56,215 bases of DNA, taken from positions 1-56,215 of the forward strand of contig NZ_AUHH01000029.1 in assembly GCF_000423085.1 (NCBI RefSeq). The letters run 5' to 3'. This document shows positions 16,916-25,612 of this stretch, in pieces. A program made the position numbers and the translations under genes. Numbering within the stretch: the stretch's first letter is position 1; each line of letters starts with the position of its first letter. Source of the stretch: Granulicoccus phenolivorans DSM 17626 = NBRC 107789 = JCM 15570. Its GTDB lineage: Bacteria; Actinomycetota; Actinomycetes; Propionibacteriales; Propionibacteriaceae. Under the pieces are notes generated by a model. The model was given only the letters and a program-made list of their open reading frames with translations. It searched no databases and had not been told where the DNA came from.

Positions 16916-17974
16916 TCAATGCACGCCCTCGGCTTCCGGCTGCTCCACCGGCAGGTTCTTCACGCTCAACCGCTTGCGGAAGACCCAGAACGACCAGGCC
17001 TGGTACGCGATCACCACCGGCACCGCGACCAGCGCGGCCACCGACATGATCTGCAACACCTTGTCGCTGGAGGCCGCCTGAGCCGCGGTCATCGAGAACT
17101 GCTCGCCGAGGCTGGACTTCATCACATAGGGGTACAGCGCGACGAAGATTCCCACGAACAGGAAGACGATCGAGGCGGCGGTCGAGGCGAAGGCCAGCCC
17201 GTCGCGGCCCACCCGGTTCAGCAACCAGGCGCCGACCACCGCGAGGATCGCCAGCACCGCGAGCACCCAGTTGGCGGGCTTGCCGTACGCCCCGGCCATC
17301 CACAGCGTCCAGCCGGCCATCACGACGATGGTGACGATGCCGATCCGGTTGGCGAAGGCCTGCGCCCGCTCCCGCATCTCGTCCTTGGTCTTGAAGGTCA
17401 CGAAGACCGCGCCGTGGAACAGGAACAGCACCACGGTGAGGACGCCGCCGAGCAGGGCGAACGGCATGAACAGCCCGAAGAAGTTCTCCACGTTGCCCTG
17501 CATCACCCACCCCTTGAACAGGCCGGTCTCGGTGGTCTGGGTGGTGATCGGCAGCCCGCGGACGAAGTTCGCGAATCCGATGCCCCACACCAGGGCCGGT
17601 ACGAAGGAGCCGAAGATGATGCAGAAGTCCCAGCCGCGGCGCCAGGCCGCCGAGTCCCGCTTGGCCCGGTACTCGAACGCGACGCCGCGCAGGATCAGCG
17701 CGATCAGGATCAGCAGCAACGGCAGATACAACCCGGAGAACAACGTGGCGTACCACTCCGGGAAGGCGGCGAAGATCGCGCCGCCGGCGGTCAGCAGCCA
17801 GACCTCGTTACCGTCCCACAGCGGGCCGATGGTGTTGATGAGTACCCGGCGATCGTTGTTCTTGCGGCCCAGGATGCCGACCAGCATGCCGACGCCGAAG
17901 TCGTAGCCCTCCAGCACGAAGTAGCCCACCCACAGCACCGCGATGAGGACGAACCAGATTGTTGGCAGATCCAT
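16916..17974 (-). CDS. cydB: Cytochrome bd ubiquinol/menaquinol oxidase subunit II
   Basis: A 352-residue integral membrane subunit of the high-affinity terminal oxidase. The family start WFVLIAVLWVGYFVLEGYDFGVGM is followed by LINTIGPLWDGNEVWLL and RGVAFEYR. At least eight hydrophobic helices are visible. GAGGAG lies six bases before the ATG, and the gene starts 10 bp after cydA ends. Confidence 0.95.
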   Translation of the reverse strand: MDLPTIWFVLIAVLWVGYFVLEGYDFGVGMLVGILGRKNNDRRVLINTIGPLWDGNEVWLLTAGGAIFAAFPEWYATLFSGLYLPLLLILIALILRGVAFEYRAKRDSAAWRRGWDFCIIFGSFVPALVWGIGFANFVRGLPITTQTTETGLFKGWVMQGNVENFFGLFMPFALLGGVLTVVLFLFHGAVFVTFKTKDEMRERAQAFANRIGIVTIVVMAGWTLWMAGAYGKPANWVLAVLAILAVVGAWLLNRVGRDGLAFASTAASIVFLFVGIFVALYPYVMKSSLGEQFSMTAAQAASSDKVLQIMSVAALVAVPVVIAYQAWSFWVFRKRLSVKNLPVEQPEAEGVH

Positions 17975-17984
17975 CGTGAACTCC

Positions 17985-19472
17985 TCAGTACGCGAAGGTC
18001 AGGGGTTCGTCGTCGTGCTCGACGACCTTGGGTTCTTGGACATCCTCGGGCAGACCCTTGCGGATGTAGTGCAGCATGAGTTTGACCTCGACCACCGCCA
18101 GGCTGCCGTACAGCAGCGTGAACACGATCATGGAGGTGAGTACCTGCGCCGCCGGTACGCCGGGGGAGACGGCCGCGATCGTCGGCATCCAGCCGAACAC
18201 CACCCAGGGCTGGCGGCCCATCTCGGTGAAGATCCAGCCCATCGAGTTCCCGAACAGCGGCAGCAGCGGCAGCGCGATGAAGGCGGCCAGCCACCATCTG
18301 GTCCGGGGCAGGCGTTGGTGGCCCGACTTGCTCTTGCGCAGGAACAGCAGCATGAACACGCCGATCGCCACCGAAATCATGCCCAGGGTGATCATCATCC
18401 GGAAGGTCCAGTAGGACACCGGGATGTTCGGCGCGAAGTTCCGCGACACTCGTTGGGCCACTTCCGGGCCGTACAACTGCTCCAGCCGCGGGGTCATCGT
18501 CCGCTCGTACTCGGCCTGCGTGGTCACGATGCCGGGCACCGGCTCGGTGAAGTTGCCGTGCGCCAGGAACGACAGCAGACCCGGGATCTTGATCGCGCGG
18601 CAGTGCTCCTCGGACTGCTTGTCCACCGGGCAGATGGTCAACAGGGAGAACTCGGTGCCGTCGGTGAACGCGGCCTCGGCGGCGGCCATCTTCATCGGCT
18701 GGGCCTGGTACATCACCTTGCCCTGGAAGTCACCCGACAGGGACACGCCGATCCCGGCGAAGATCAGCACCCAGGCGCCGAACTTGGTCGCCCAGCGGAA
18801 CGCATTCACGTCCTCGGCCTGCTCGGTGAGGCGACCGGCCCGGTTGATCCGCCACAGGTGCCAGCCGGCGACGCCGGCGACGAAGCCGCCGCCGACCAGC
18901 CAGGCGGCGGTCATCGTGTGCGGGAAGGTGGCCATGAAGACCGGATTGGTCAGCACCGCCAGGAAGCTGTCCAATTCGGCGCGGTTCTGGGTCTGGTCGA
19001 TGTGGAAGCCCACCGGGTTCTGCATCCATGCATTGGCGGCCAGGATGAACGAGGCGCTCAGCGCGGTGCCGACCGCGACGATCCAGATCGTGGCCAGATG
19101 GACCTTCGGCTTGAGCCGGTCCCAGCCGAAGATCCACAGGCCCAGGAAGGTCGACTCCAGGAAGAATGCCAGCAGCGCCTCCAGCGCCAGCGGGGCCCCG
19201 AAAATGTCGCCGACGAACCGGGAGTAGTCCGACCAGTTCATCCCGAATTGGAATTCCTGCACGATGCCGGTGACCACGCCCATCGCGAAGTTGATCAGGA
19301 ACAGCTTGCCGTAGAACTTGGTCAACCGGAGATAGGCGAGATTGCGCGTCCGCAGCCACACGCTCTGGAAGATCGCGACGATGAACGACAGCGACAACGT
19401 AATCGGCACGAAGAAAAAGTGGTAGACGGTTGTGATCCCGAACTGCCACCGGGCGAGAGTCACCGGATCCAT
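17985..19472 (-). CDS. cydA: Cytochrome bd ubiquinol/menaquinol oxidase subunit I
   Basis: A 495-residue haem-bearing subunit of cytochrome bd oxidase, which reduces O2 at low oxygen without proton pumping. Family residues are visible: the N-terminal LARWQFGITTVYHFFFVP with its haem-ligand His, GNxxD-type NFAMGVVTGIVQEFQFGMNW, the ATFPHTMTAAW histidine, the quinol-loop motif KIPGLLSFLA and SYWTFRMM with the Met ligand. The Q-loop is short, as in actinobacterial enzymes. First gene of cydABDC, divergent from the BlaI-type gene. Confidence 0.96.
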   Translation of the reverse strand: MDPVTLARWQFGITTVYHFFFVPITLSLSFIVAIFQSVWLRTRNLAYLRLTKFYGKLFLINFAMGVVTGIVQEFQFGMNWSDYSRFVGDIFGAPLALEALLAFFLESTFLGLWIFGWDRLKPKVHLATIWIVAVGTALSASFILAANAWMQNPVGFHIDQTQNRAELDSFLAVLTNPVFMATFPHTMTAAWLVGGGFVAGVAGWHLWRINRAGRLTEQAEDVNAFRWATKFGAWVLIFAGIGVSLSGDFQGKVMYQAQPMKMAAAEAAFTDGTEFSLLTICPVDKQSEEHCRAIKIPGLLSFLAHGNFTEPVPGIVTTQAEYERTMTPRLEQLYGPEVAQRVSRNFAPNIPVSYWTFRMMITLGMISVAIGVFMLLFLRKSKSGHQRLPRTRWWLAAFIALPLLPLFGNSMGWIFTEMGRQPWVVFGWMPTIAAVSPGVPAAQVLTSMIVFTLLYGSLAVVEVKLMLHYIRKGLPEDVQEPKVVEHDDEPLTFAY

Positions 19473-19548
19473 GGCGGCAATGTACTACTGGGCGTCGTGG
19501 AAATTGAGGGGTCCGATGACCTTTCCTCTGTGCGAAACGTCACTACCG

Positions 19549-19575
19549 AAAGTAGTAGTCACTACGACCCGTAGT
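19549..19575. promoter_or_regulatory. BlaI/MecI-type operator in the cydA-repressor intergenic space
   Basis: ACTACGACCCGTAGT (19561-19575) has perfect 6-bp arms with a 3-bp spacer. Just before it, GTAGTAGTCACTAC (about 19551-19564) supplies a second inverted half-site pair. TACTAC/GTAGTA arms are the known recognition pattern of BlaI-family repressors. It lies 22 bp upstream of the repressor GTG and about 90 bp from the cydA start, so it could control both directions. Confidence 0.6.
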
Positions 19576-19596
19576 AGGAGGCGTAGACTGACCGTT

Positions 19597-20007
19597 GTGC
19601 CAGCTTTGGGAGAACTCGAGCAGCGGGTGATGGACCTGCTGTGGCGCACCCCCACCCCGGTGACCGTACGCCAGGTGCATGACGTGATCGGCGCCGAGCG
19701 GAAGCTGGCGTACACCACGGTGCTCACGGTGCTGGATCGGTTGGCGAAGAAGGCGATCGTACGCCGGACCCGGGCGGGCCGGCACTGGTTGTACCGACCC
19801 GCCTCCACCATGCCGGACCTGGTGGCGACCCAGCTGCTGCAGACGCTGCCCGACGTCCCGGCCGACCGGGTGGCCTGCCTGATCGAACTGGTCGGCCGGC
19901 TGCCCGCGGCCGAGCGTTCGGCCCTGGCCGCGGCGCTGCAGACCGTGCTGCCCGGCCCGCTCGGGCAGCCGACTCAGACCTCGGCGTCCACCGGCCCGCT
20001 GAACTGA
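19597..20007 (+). CDS. BlaI/MecI/CopY-family transcriptional repressor
   Basis: A 136-residue winged-helix protein starting with the family pattern LGELEQRVMDLLWRTPTPVTVRQVHDVI, then LAYTTVLTVLDRLAKKAIVRRTRAGRHWLYRPA. The C-terminal ~40 residues are the dimerisation part. The GTG at 19597 fits the family N-terminus; a longer frame upstream would run through the operator and is rejected. No BlaR-type protease sits nearby. Being divergent from cydABDC with its operator between them, it is a candidate regulator of the oxidase. Its 3' end overlaps the convergent ABC gene by 34 bp. Confidence 0.88.
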   Translation: MPALGELEQRVMDLLWRTPTPVTVRQVHDVIGAERKLAYTTVLTVLDRLAKKAIVRRTRAGRHWLYRPASTMPDLVATQLLQTLPDVPADRVACLIELVGRLPAAERSALAAALQTVLPGPLGQPTQTSASTGPLN

Positions 20008-21941
20008 GACAGGTACAGCCGGCGGTACGCCCCGTCGGCGGCCAGCAGTTCGTCGTGGTTGCCCTGCTCGACGATCCGCCCGGCCTCCATCACCAGGATC
20101 AGATCGGCATCCCGGATGGTCGACAGGCGGTGCGCGATCACGAAGCTGGTCCGATCCTTGCGCAGCGCGTTCATCGCCTGCTGCACCGCCACCTCGGTGC
20201 GGGTGTCCACCGAGCTGGTGGCCTCGTCCAGGATCAGCAGCGGGGCATTGGCCAGGAAGGCCCGGGCGATGGTGAGCAACTGCTTCTCCCCGGCGGAGAG
20301 ATTGCTGGCCTCCTCATCGATCACGGTGTCGTAACCGTCGGGCAGGGAATGCACGAAGCGATCCACATACGTCGCCTCGGCCGCGGCGCGGACCTCCTCG
20401 CCGGTGGCGTCCAACCGGCCGTACGCCAGGTTCTCCTCGATCGTGCCGTGGAACAACCAGGTGTCCTGCAGCACCATCCCGATCCGGCGCCGCAGATCGG
20501 CCCGGGGCACGGTGGCGATGTCGGTGCCGTCCAGGGTGATCCGGCCGGCGTCGAGCTCGTAGAAGCGCATCAGCAGATTGACCAGGGTCGTCTTGCCGGC
20601 ACCGGTCGGACCGACGATCGCGACCGTCTGCCCGGGGCGGACCACCAGGGACAGGTCCTCGATCAGCGGCTCGTCGGGGGAGTAGGAGAAGCTGACGTGC
20701 TCGAACCGGGTCTCCCCGCGTACCACCTGCAGCTGCCCGTCGGCCTCCGGACTCTGCTCGGGGGCGTCCATCACCGCGAACACCCGCTCGGCCGAGGCCA
20801 CCCCGGACTGGAGCAGGTTCGCCATCGAGGCGAGCTGGGTCAGCGGCTGGGTGAACTGGCGGGAGTACTGGATGAAGGCCTGGACATCACCCAGGCTCAT
20901 CGTCCCCGAGGCGACCCGCAGCCCGCCGAGTACCGCGATCACCACGTAGGAGACGTTCCCCAGGAACATGTTCGCCGGCATCATGATCCCGGAGATGAAC
21001 TGCGACATGAACGAGGCGTGGTACAGCTGTTCGTTGCGCTCGGCGAAGACCCGTTCGGCCTCCTTGGTGTGACCGAAGACCTTGACCAGACTGTGCCCGG
21101 TGTAGGCCTCCTCCACGTGGGCATTCAGTTCGCCGGTGGCCGCCCAGGTGCGTTTGAAGTGGATCTGCGCCTTGCGGCCGATCAGCACCGAGATCCCCAT
21201 TGCCGCGGGCACCACGATCAGCGCCACCAGCGCCAGCGTCGGGGAGATCCAGAACATCATGATCAGTACGCCGATCACCTGCAGCAGCGCATTCAGCATC
21301 TGCGACAGGGTCTGCTGCATCGTCTGGGAGACGTTGTCGATGTCATTGGTGGCGCGGCTGAGCAGTTCGCCGCGGGGCTGCTTGTCGAAGTAGGACAGCG
21401 GAAGCCGGCTCAACTTCGCCTGCAGATCGGCGCGCATTCGGTAGATGGTGCGCTGGATCGCCCCGTTCAGCACCCAGCCCTGGACGAAGGAGAAGATCCC
21501 GGAGACCAGGTAGAGCGCCAGGGCGAGCAGCAGGATCCGGCCGAGCTGGTCGAAGTCGATGCCCTGACCGGGGACGACGTCGAGGCGGGCGAGCATGTCG
21601 GCGAACCCGCCCTGCCCGTTGGCCCGGAACAGCTCGACGGCCTGGTCCTTGGACAGCCCGGGCGCGAGCTGCGGCAACAGCATGCCCATCACGCCGGTGA
21701 ACACCACATCGGTGGCCCAGCCCAGCACCTTCGGGCCCAGCACCATCAGCGCTACCCCGATCACCCCGAGGACAATCACCCCGGTCAGCACCGCCGCCTC
21801 CGGGCGCATCCGGCGTACCAGCCGCTTCAGGGAGGGGCCGAAGTTGATCGCCCGCTCGTTGACCCGCTGGGCCATCGGTCCGTGCTGCGGCCCGGTGGGC
21901 GCGTTCTTGGGCCGTTCGGGGGCCTGTTCGGTGCGGCTCAT
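19974..21941 (-). CDS. ABC exporter half-transporter (second subunit of a heterodimer)
   Basis: A 655-residue multidrug/lipid-type ABC half-transporter. After a polar ~45-residue N-terminus come six membrane helices (AVLTGVIVLGVIGVALMVLG first) with an unusually long first external loop (residues ~80-135). The ATPase domain has Walker A GPTGAGKTT, an atypical signature LSAGEKQLLTIARA and Walker B LLILDEATSSVD. The ATG at 21941 overlaps the previous stop as ATGA and has GGAGGTCGC before it. Pairing with the upstream half-transporter suggests a heterodimer; substrate unknown. Confidence 0.9.
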   Translation of the reverse strand: MSRTEQAPERPKNAPTGPQHGPMAQRVNERAINFGPSLKRLVRRMRPEAAVLTGVIVLGVIGVALMVLGPKVLGWATDVVFTGVMGMLLPQLAPGLSKDQAVELFRANGQGGFADMLARLDVVPGQGIDFDQLGRILLLALALYLVSGIFSFVQGWVLNGAIQRTIYRMRADLQAKLSRLPLSYFDKQPRGELLSRATNDIDNVSQTMQQTLSQMLNALLQVIGVLIMMFWISPTLALVALIVVPAAMGISVLIGRKAQIHFKRTWAATGELNAHVEEAYTGHSLVKVFGHTKEAERVFAERNEQLYHASFMSQFISGIMMPANMFLGNVSYVVIAVLGGLRVASGTMSLGDVQAFIQYSRQFTQPLTQLASMANLLQSGVASAERVFAVMDAPEQSPEADGQLQVVRGETRFEHVSFSYSPDEPLIEDLSLVVRPGQTVAIVGPTGAGKTTLVNLLMRFYELDAGRITLDGTDIATVPRADLRRRIGMVLQDTWLFHGTIEENLAYGRLDATGEEVRAAAEATYVDRFVHSLPDGYDTVIDEEASNLSAGEKQLLTIARAFLANAPLLILDEATSSVDTRTEVAVQQAMNALRKDRTSFVIAHRLSTIRDADLILVMEAGRIVEQGNHDELLAADGAYRRLYLSQFSGPVDAEV

Positions 21942-23668
21942 GCGACCTCCTCCACGCTCAGCTGCGAGGCAACGATCTCGGCGTACGTCTCGCAGGTGCG
22001 CAGCAGTTCCTCGTGCCGGCCGCGGCCGACCATCCGACCGTCCTCGAGCACGATGATCTGGTCGGCGCCCCGGATCGTGGAGATCCGCTGCGCCACGGTG
22101 ATCACCGCCGCGTCGGCGGTGACCGGGCCCAGGGCCTGCCGCAACCGGGCGTCGGTGGCCACGTCCAGGGCGGAGAAGGCATCGTCGAACAGGTAGATCT
22201 CCGGCCGCTTCACCAGGGCGCGGGCAATCGCCAGGCGCTGCCGCTGACCGCCGGACAGGTTGGTGCCGCCCTGGGCGACGGGGGTGTCCAGGCCCTCGGG
22301 TTTCTCCCGGACGAAGTCGCCCTGGGCGACGTCCAGCGCGGCCCACAACTGGTCGTCGGTGGCCTCGGCGGCGCCGTAGCGCAGGTTCTCCGCAACGGTG
22401 CCGGAGAACAGGAAGGCCTTCTGCGGGACCAGCCCCAGTCGCCCCCACAGCGTTTCCGGTTCGATCTCGCGGACATCGACCCCGTCCACCCGCACCGATC
22501 CGGAAGTCGCATCGAACAGCCGCGGGATCAGGCTGATCAGGGTGGTCTTGCCCGATCCGGTGGAGCCGATCACCGCGGTGGTGGTGCCGGGCTCGGCGGT
22601 GAAGGAGATGTTCGACAGCACCGGGGAGTCGGCTCCCGGGTAGCAGAAGGACACGTTGTCGAACTCGACGGTGGCCCGCCCGGGCAGGGTGCGTACGCCA
22701 TCGACCGGCGGCACGACCGAGCTCTCGGTGTTCAGGACCTCCATGATCCGCTCGGCACACACCGCGGCCCGCGGGGCGATCATGAACATCATCGAGGCCA
22801 TCATCACCGACATCAGGATCTGGATCAGGTAGGTCAGGAAGGCACTCAACTGGCCGATCTGCAGGTCCCCGGACGCGATCCGGTGCGGGCCGAACCACAG
22901 CACCGCCACCTGGGACAGGTTCATCACCAGCATCACCACCGGGAACAGCGCCGCCATGATCCGGCCGACCTTGGTGGTGGTGTCGGTGAGTTCGGCGTTG
23001 GCGACCTCGAAGCGCTGCTCCTCGTACGGCTCGCGAACGAAGGCGCGCACCACCCGGACGCCGGTGATCTGCTCGCGCAGGATCCGGTTCACCGCATCGA
23101 TCCGGGTCTGCATCACCCGGAACAGCGGGCCGGCACGACCGATCAGCAGGCCGATCGCCAGCGCCAGCACGGGCACCGCCACCGCCACCAGAATCGACAG
23201 TCCGGGGTCCTCGCGCAGCGCCATGATCACCCCGCCGATCATCGTGATCGGTGCGGCGACCACCATCGTGCATGTCATCACCACCAGCATCTGCACCTGC
23301 TGCACGTCATTGGTGTTGCGGGTCAGCAGCGACGGAGCACCGAAGTGATTCATCTCCCGGGCGCTGAACGACAGCGTCCGGTGGAACTGGGCCGCCCGGA
23401 CGTCGCGACCGAAGCTCATCGCGGCCCGGGCGCCACAGCCGACGGCGGCGATGGTGCAGACCACCTGGACCAGGGAGATCGCCAACATGATGCCGCCGGT
23501 GCGCCAGATGAAATCGGTGTCGCCCTTGGCAACACCTTCATCGATGATCCGCGCGTTGAGCGTGGGGAGCAGCAGGGATGCCATCGTCCCCACGATCTGG
23601 AGCAGAACTACCGCGATCAGCAGACCCCGGTAGGGGCCCAGGAATCGCTTGAGCAGGGTGAGAAGCAC
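21938..23668 (-). CDS. ABC exporter half-transporter (first subunit of a heterodimer)
   Basis: A 576-residue half-transporter. It begins LLTLLKRFLGPYRGLL, followed by LLPTLNARIIDEGVAKGDTDFI, SFGRDVRAAQFH and LLTRNTNDVQQVQML, all typical of this exporter subfamily. The ATPase domain has Walker A GSTGSGKTT, signature LSGGQRQRLAIARAL and IYLFDDAFSALD, where the usual Glu after the Walker B Asp is replaced by Asp. That is common in the degenerate-site subunit of heterodimers. I chose the GTG at 23668 because GAGGCGG sits five bases upstream and homology begins there; the frame itself is open to 23752. Confidence 0.9.
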   Translation of the reverse strand: MLLTLLKRFLGPYRGLLIAVVLLQIVGTMASLLLPTLNARIIDEGVAKGDTDFIWRTGGIMLAISLVQVVCTIAAVGCGARAAMSFGRDVRAAQFHRTLSFSAREMNHFGAPSLLTRNTNDVQQVQMLVVMTCTMVVAAPITMIGGVIMALREDPGLSILVAVAVPVLALAIGLLIGRAGPLFRVMQTRIDAVNRILREQITGVRVVRAFVREPYEEQRFEVANAELTDTTTKVGRIMAALFPVVMLVMNLSQVAVLWFGPHRIASGDLQIGQLSAFLTYLIQILMSVMMASMMFMIAPRAAVCAERIMEVLNTESSVVPPVDGVRTLPGRATVEFDNVSFCYPGADSPVLSNISFTAEPGTTTAVIGSTGSGKTTLISLIPRLFDATSGSVRVDGVDVREIEPETLWGRLGLVPQKAFLFSGTVAENLRYGAAEATDDQLWAALDVAQGDFVREKPEGLDTPVAQGGTNLSGGQRQRLAIARALVKRPEIYLFDDAFSALDVATDARLRQALGPVTADAAVITVAQRISTIRGADQIIVLEDGRMVGRGRHEELLRTCETYAEIVASQLSVEEVA

Positions 23669-23719
23669 GATCCGCCTCGAGCCGGCCGCCGGTTCGGCCA
23701 GGTTCGGTCTCCGGGTGCG

Positions 23720-23741
23720 TTGTGCGCACCGCACAATCATA
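23720..23741 (-). promoter_or_regulatory. Promoter of the ABC exporter with adjacent palindrome
   Basis: On the minus strand TATGAT (23736-23741) is a good -10. It is followed at once by a palindrome, TTGTGCGCACCGCACAA on the plus strand (23720-23736), with perfect 7-bp arms. A repressor bound there would block the transcription start. No regulator gene adjoins, so its owner is unknown. Confidence 0.45.
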
Positions 23742-23855
23742 GGCGTCGGCACCCAATGGTTCGCTCAGGATTTTCCCTGGGTTTTCCACGGCGGTAACGG
23801 CGGACGGCCCGGTCCTTCTAGGCTGAGTTGCACCTATCTCGACCCGGGGGCACAG

Positions 23856-25325
23856 ATGAGCTCGCAGCCAGGCACCACCGTCGTTTCGAAGTTCCGATTC
23901 ACCGATCGTCATCTCGCCGGCATCGTCCTCGCGGTGACAACGTATTTCCTGTTCGCGCAGACCGTCCTCAATGTGATCGGGATGATGCGCGAGGACCTGG
24001 GCCTCGACGCCTCCCAGGGCAATGTCGCGGTATCGCTGACCAGCCTGTGTGCGGGCATCACCGTCGTCATCTTCGGCGGACTCGCCGACCGCGTCGGGCG
24101 GAAGCGGATCACCCAGTGGGGGCTGGTCCTCAGCTTCGTCGGGTCGCTGCTGATCGCCCTCACCCCGTCCCAGGCGGGGCTGGCGACCACGCTGGTGCTG
24201 TACTCCGGGCGGGTGCTGCAGGGCCTGTCGGCGGCCTGCATCATGCCGGCCACCCTGGCTCTGGTGAAAGCCTTCGTCGACGGTCCGGCCCGGCAGCGCG
24301 CGCTGTCGTTCTGGTCCATCGGCTCGTGGGGCGGCGCGGGCCTCACCTCCCTGCTCGGCGGTCTGGTCGCCTCCGCGGTCGGCTGGCGCTGGATCTTCGT
24401 GGTGGCCATGGCGGTCGCCGTGGTGTCATTCCTGCTGATCCGGGACCTGCCGGAGTCCAAGGCCGACACCGAGGCAGTGGGCAGCTTCGACTATGTCGGG
24501 CTGATCACGTTCGTGGTGGCCCTGATCGCGATCAATGTCTGGATCAATCAGGGGGCAACCCTGGGCTGGCTGTCCCCGACGTCGTTGGTGCTGCTGGCGG
24601 TGTTCGTCATCGGGCTGGTGCTCTTCCTGCGGACCGAACGTCGGGTCGCCTCGCCGTTCATGGAGCTGGAATTGTTCAAGGATCGGCTGTTCACCGGCGC
24701 GACCGCGTCCAACTTCATGGTGAACATGGCGATCGGGACCCTGCTGGTGGCGCTGGGGGTGGTGCAGGCCGGGGCCGGGTTCAGTGCGCTGCAGGCGGGC
24801 CTGCTGACCATCGGCTACCTGATCGGCGTGCTGGTCGCCATCCGGCTCGGCGAGCGGCTGCTGAAGAAGCACGGACCGCGGTTCCCGATGCTGTTGGGCA
24901 CCTTCCTCGCCGCCCTGGGCATCCTGCCGCTGGCGTTCACGTTCCTGCTGATCGGGCAGTACGTGGTCGTGGCGGTGCTGGGCTTCACCCTGTTCGGTGT
25001 CGGGTTGGGTCTGTACGCCACCCCCTCGCTGGATGCCGCGCTGACCAATATTCCGGCGGACCGGGCGGGTTCGGCCTCCGGCATCTACAAGATGGCCTCG
25101 CTGCTGGGCGGGGCGTTCGGGACGGCCATCTCCGGTGCGATCTATTCCGGGCTCGCCGGGATTCCCGCGGAGGCGGTCGCCTTCACCACCGATCACTTCC
25201 TCGGCCGGGTGGACAACGCCGCGGTCCGCTACGCTGCCATGGTCGCGCTCCTGGTGAACGTGGCGATCGCGGTGATCGCGCACCTGATCGTCCGCGCCAC
25301 GATTCCGCGTACGCCGAAGCAGTAG
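23856..25325 (+). CDS. MFS exporter, DHA2-like
   Basis: A 489-residue polytopic transporter with 12-14 hydrophobic helices. The A-like motif GGLADRVGRKRITQWG lies between helices 2 and 3, and the antiporter motif region is GRVLQGLSAACIMPATLALV. The family exports drugs or metabolites by proton antiport; substrate not predictable. The ATG at 23856 has GGGGG five bases upstream. It is divergent from the ABC exporter and converges on the arsenate-reductase fusion. Confidence 0.9.
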   Translation: MSSQPGTTVVSKFRFTDRHLAGIVLAVTTYFLFAQTVLNVIGMMREDLGLDASQGNVAVSLTSLCAGITVVIFGGLADRVGRKRITQWGLVLSFVGSLLIALTPSQAGLATTLVLYSGRVLQGLSAACIMPATLALVKAFVDGPARQRALSFWSIGSWGGAGLTSLLGGLVASAVGWRWIFVVAMAVAVVSFLLIRDLPESKADTEAVGSFDYVGLITFVVALIAINVWINQGATLGWLSPTSLVLLAVFVIGLVLFLRTERRVASPFMELELFKDRLFTGATASNFMVNMAIGTLLVALGVVQAGAGFSALQAGLLTIGYLIGVLVAIRLGERLLKKHGPRFPMLLGTFLAALGILPLAFTFLLIGQYVVVAVLGFTLFGVGLGLYATPSLDAALTNIPADRAGSASGIYKMASLLGGAFGTAISGAIYSGLAGIPAEAVAFTTDHFLGRVDNAAVRYAAMVALLVNVAIAVIAHLIVRATIPRTPKQ

Positions 25326-25345
25326 CCGCCGGGGTCGACGTCGGC

Positions 25346-25605
25346 GTTCCCGCGTCGGGAGATTGGGCGGTCGGCGTTCCCGCGACAGCAAGTTCGGGGT
25401 GGGTGCCTCCCGCGATGGCTCGGGCGGGGAAGCGATGGCAGAGGGTTCCCGCGGGGTGTTGCAACAGGCGCGGGAAACTTTTCTGGGTGCGTGATTGCCG
25501 GAGCCGTCGCGGGAATGACGGCCGGCGCTTTACCTGTCGCGGGAGGCCTGGCCCCGGCCGGATCCGTCGCGGGAAGGACGGCTGGCGCGTTACCTGTCGC
25601 GGGAA
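25346..25605. repeat. Mirrored array of nine TTCCCGCG / CGCGGGAA motifs (REP/BIME-like)
   Basis: Fills the 287-bp gap between two convergent genes. Plus-oriented YTCCCGCG copies start near 25346, 25376, 25407 and 25445. Reverse copies (CGCGGGAA/G) start near 25467, 25505, 25536, 25565 and 25596. Spacings are about 30, 31, 38 / 22 / 38, 31, 29, 31 bp, a near mirror. The centre holds TTCCCGCG, the perfect palindrome TGTTGCAACA (25457-25466) and CGCGGGAA. The right half is a two-copy 60-bp tandem repeat (from about 25498). Confidence 0.75.
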
Positions 25606-25612
25606 GGGCGGC

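Noticed and set aside
21942-23273. Long open frame continuing upstream of the second ABC half-transporter (up to 1099 codons)
   Set aside because: The upstream part is a shadow of the first ABC gene in another frame with Arg/Gly/Asp-biased composition; the ATG at 21941 has a strong ribosome-binding site and the family N-terminus.
25346-25605. CRISPR array
   Set aside because: The units are short 8-10-bp motifs in both orientations with no unique spacers and no cas genes in the window.
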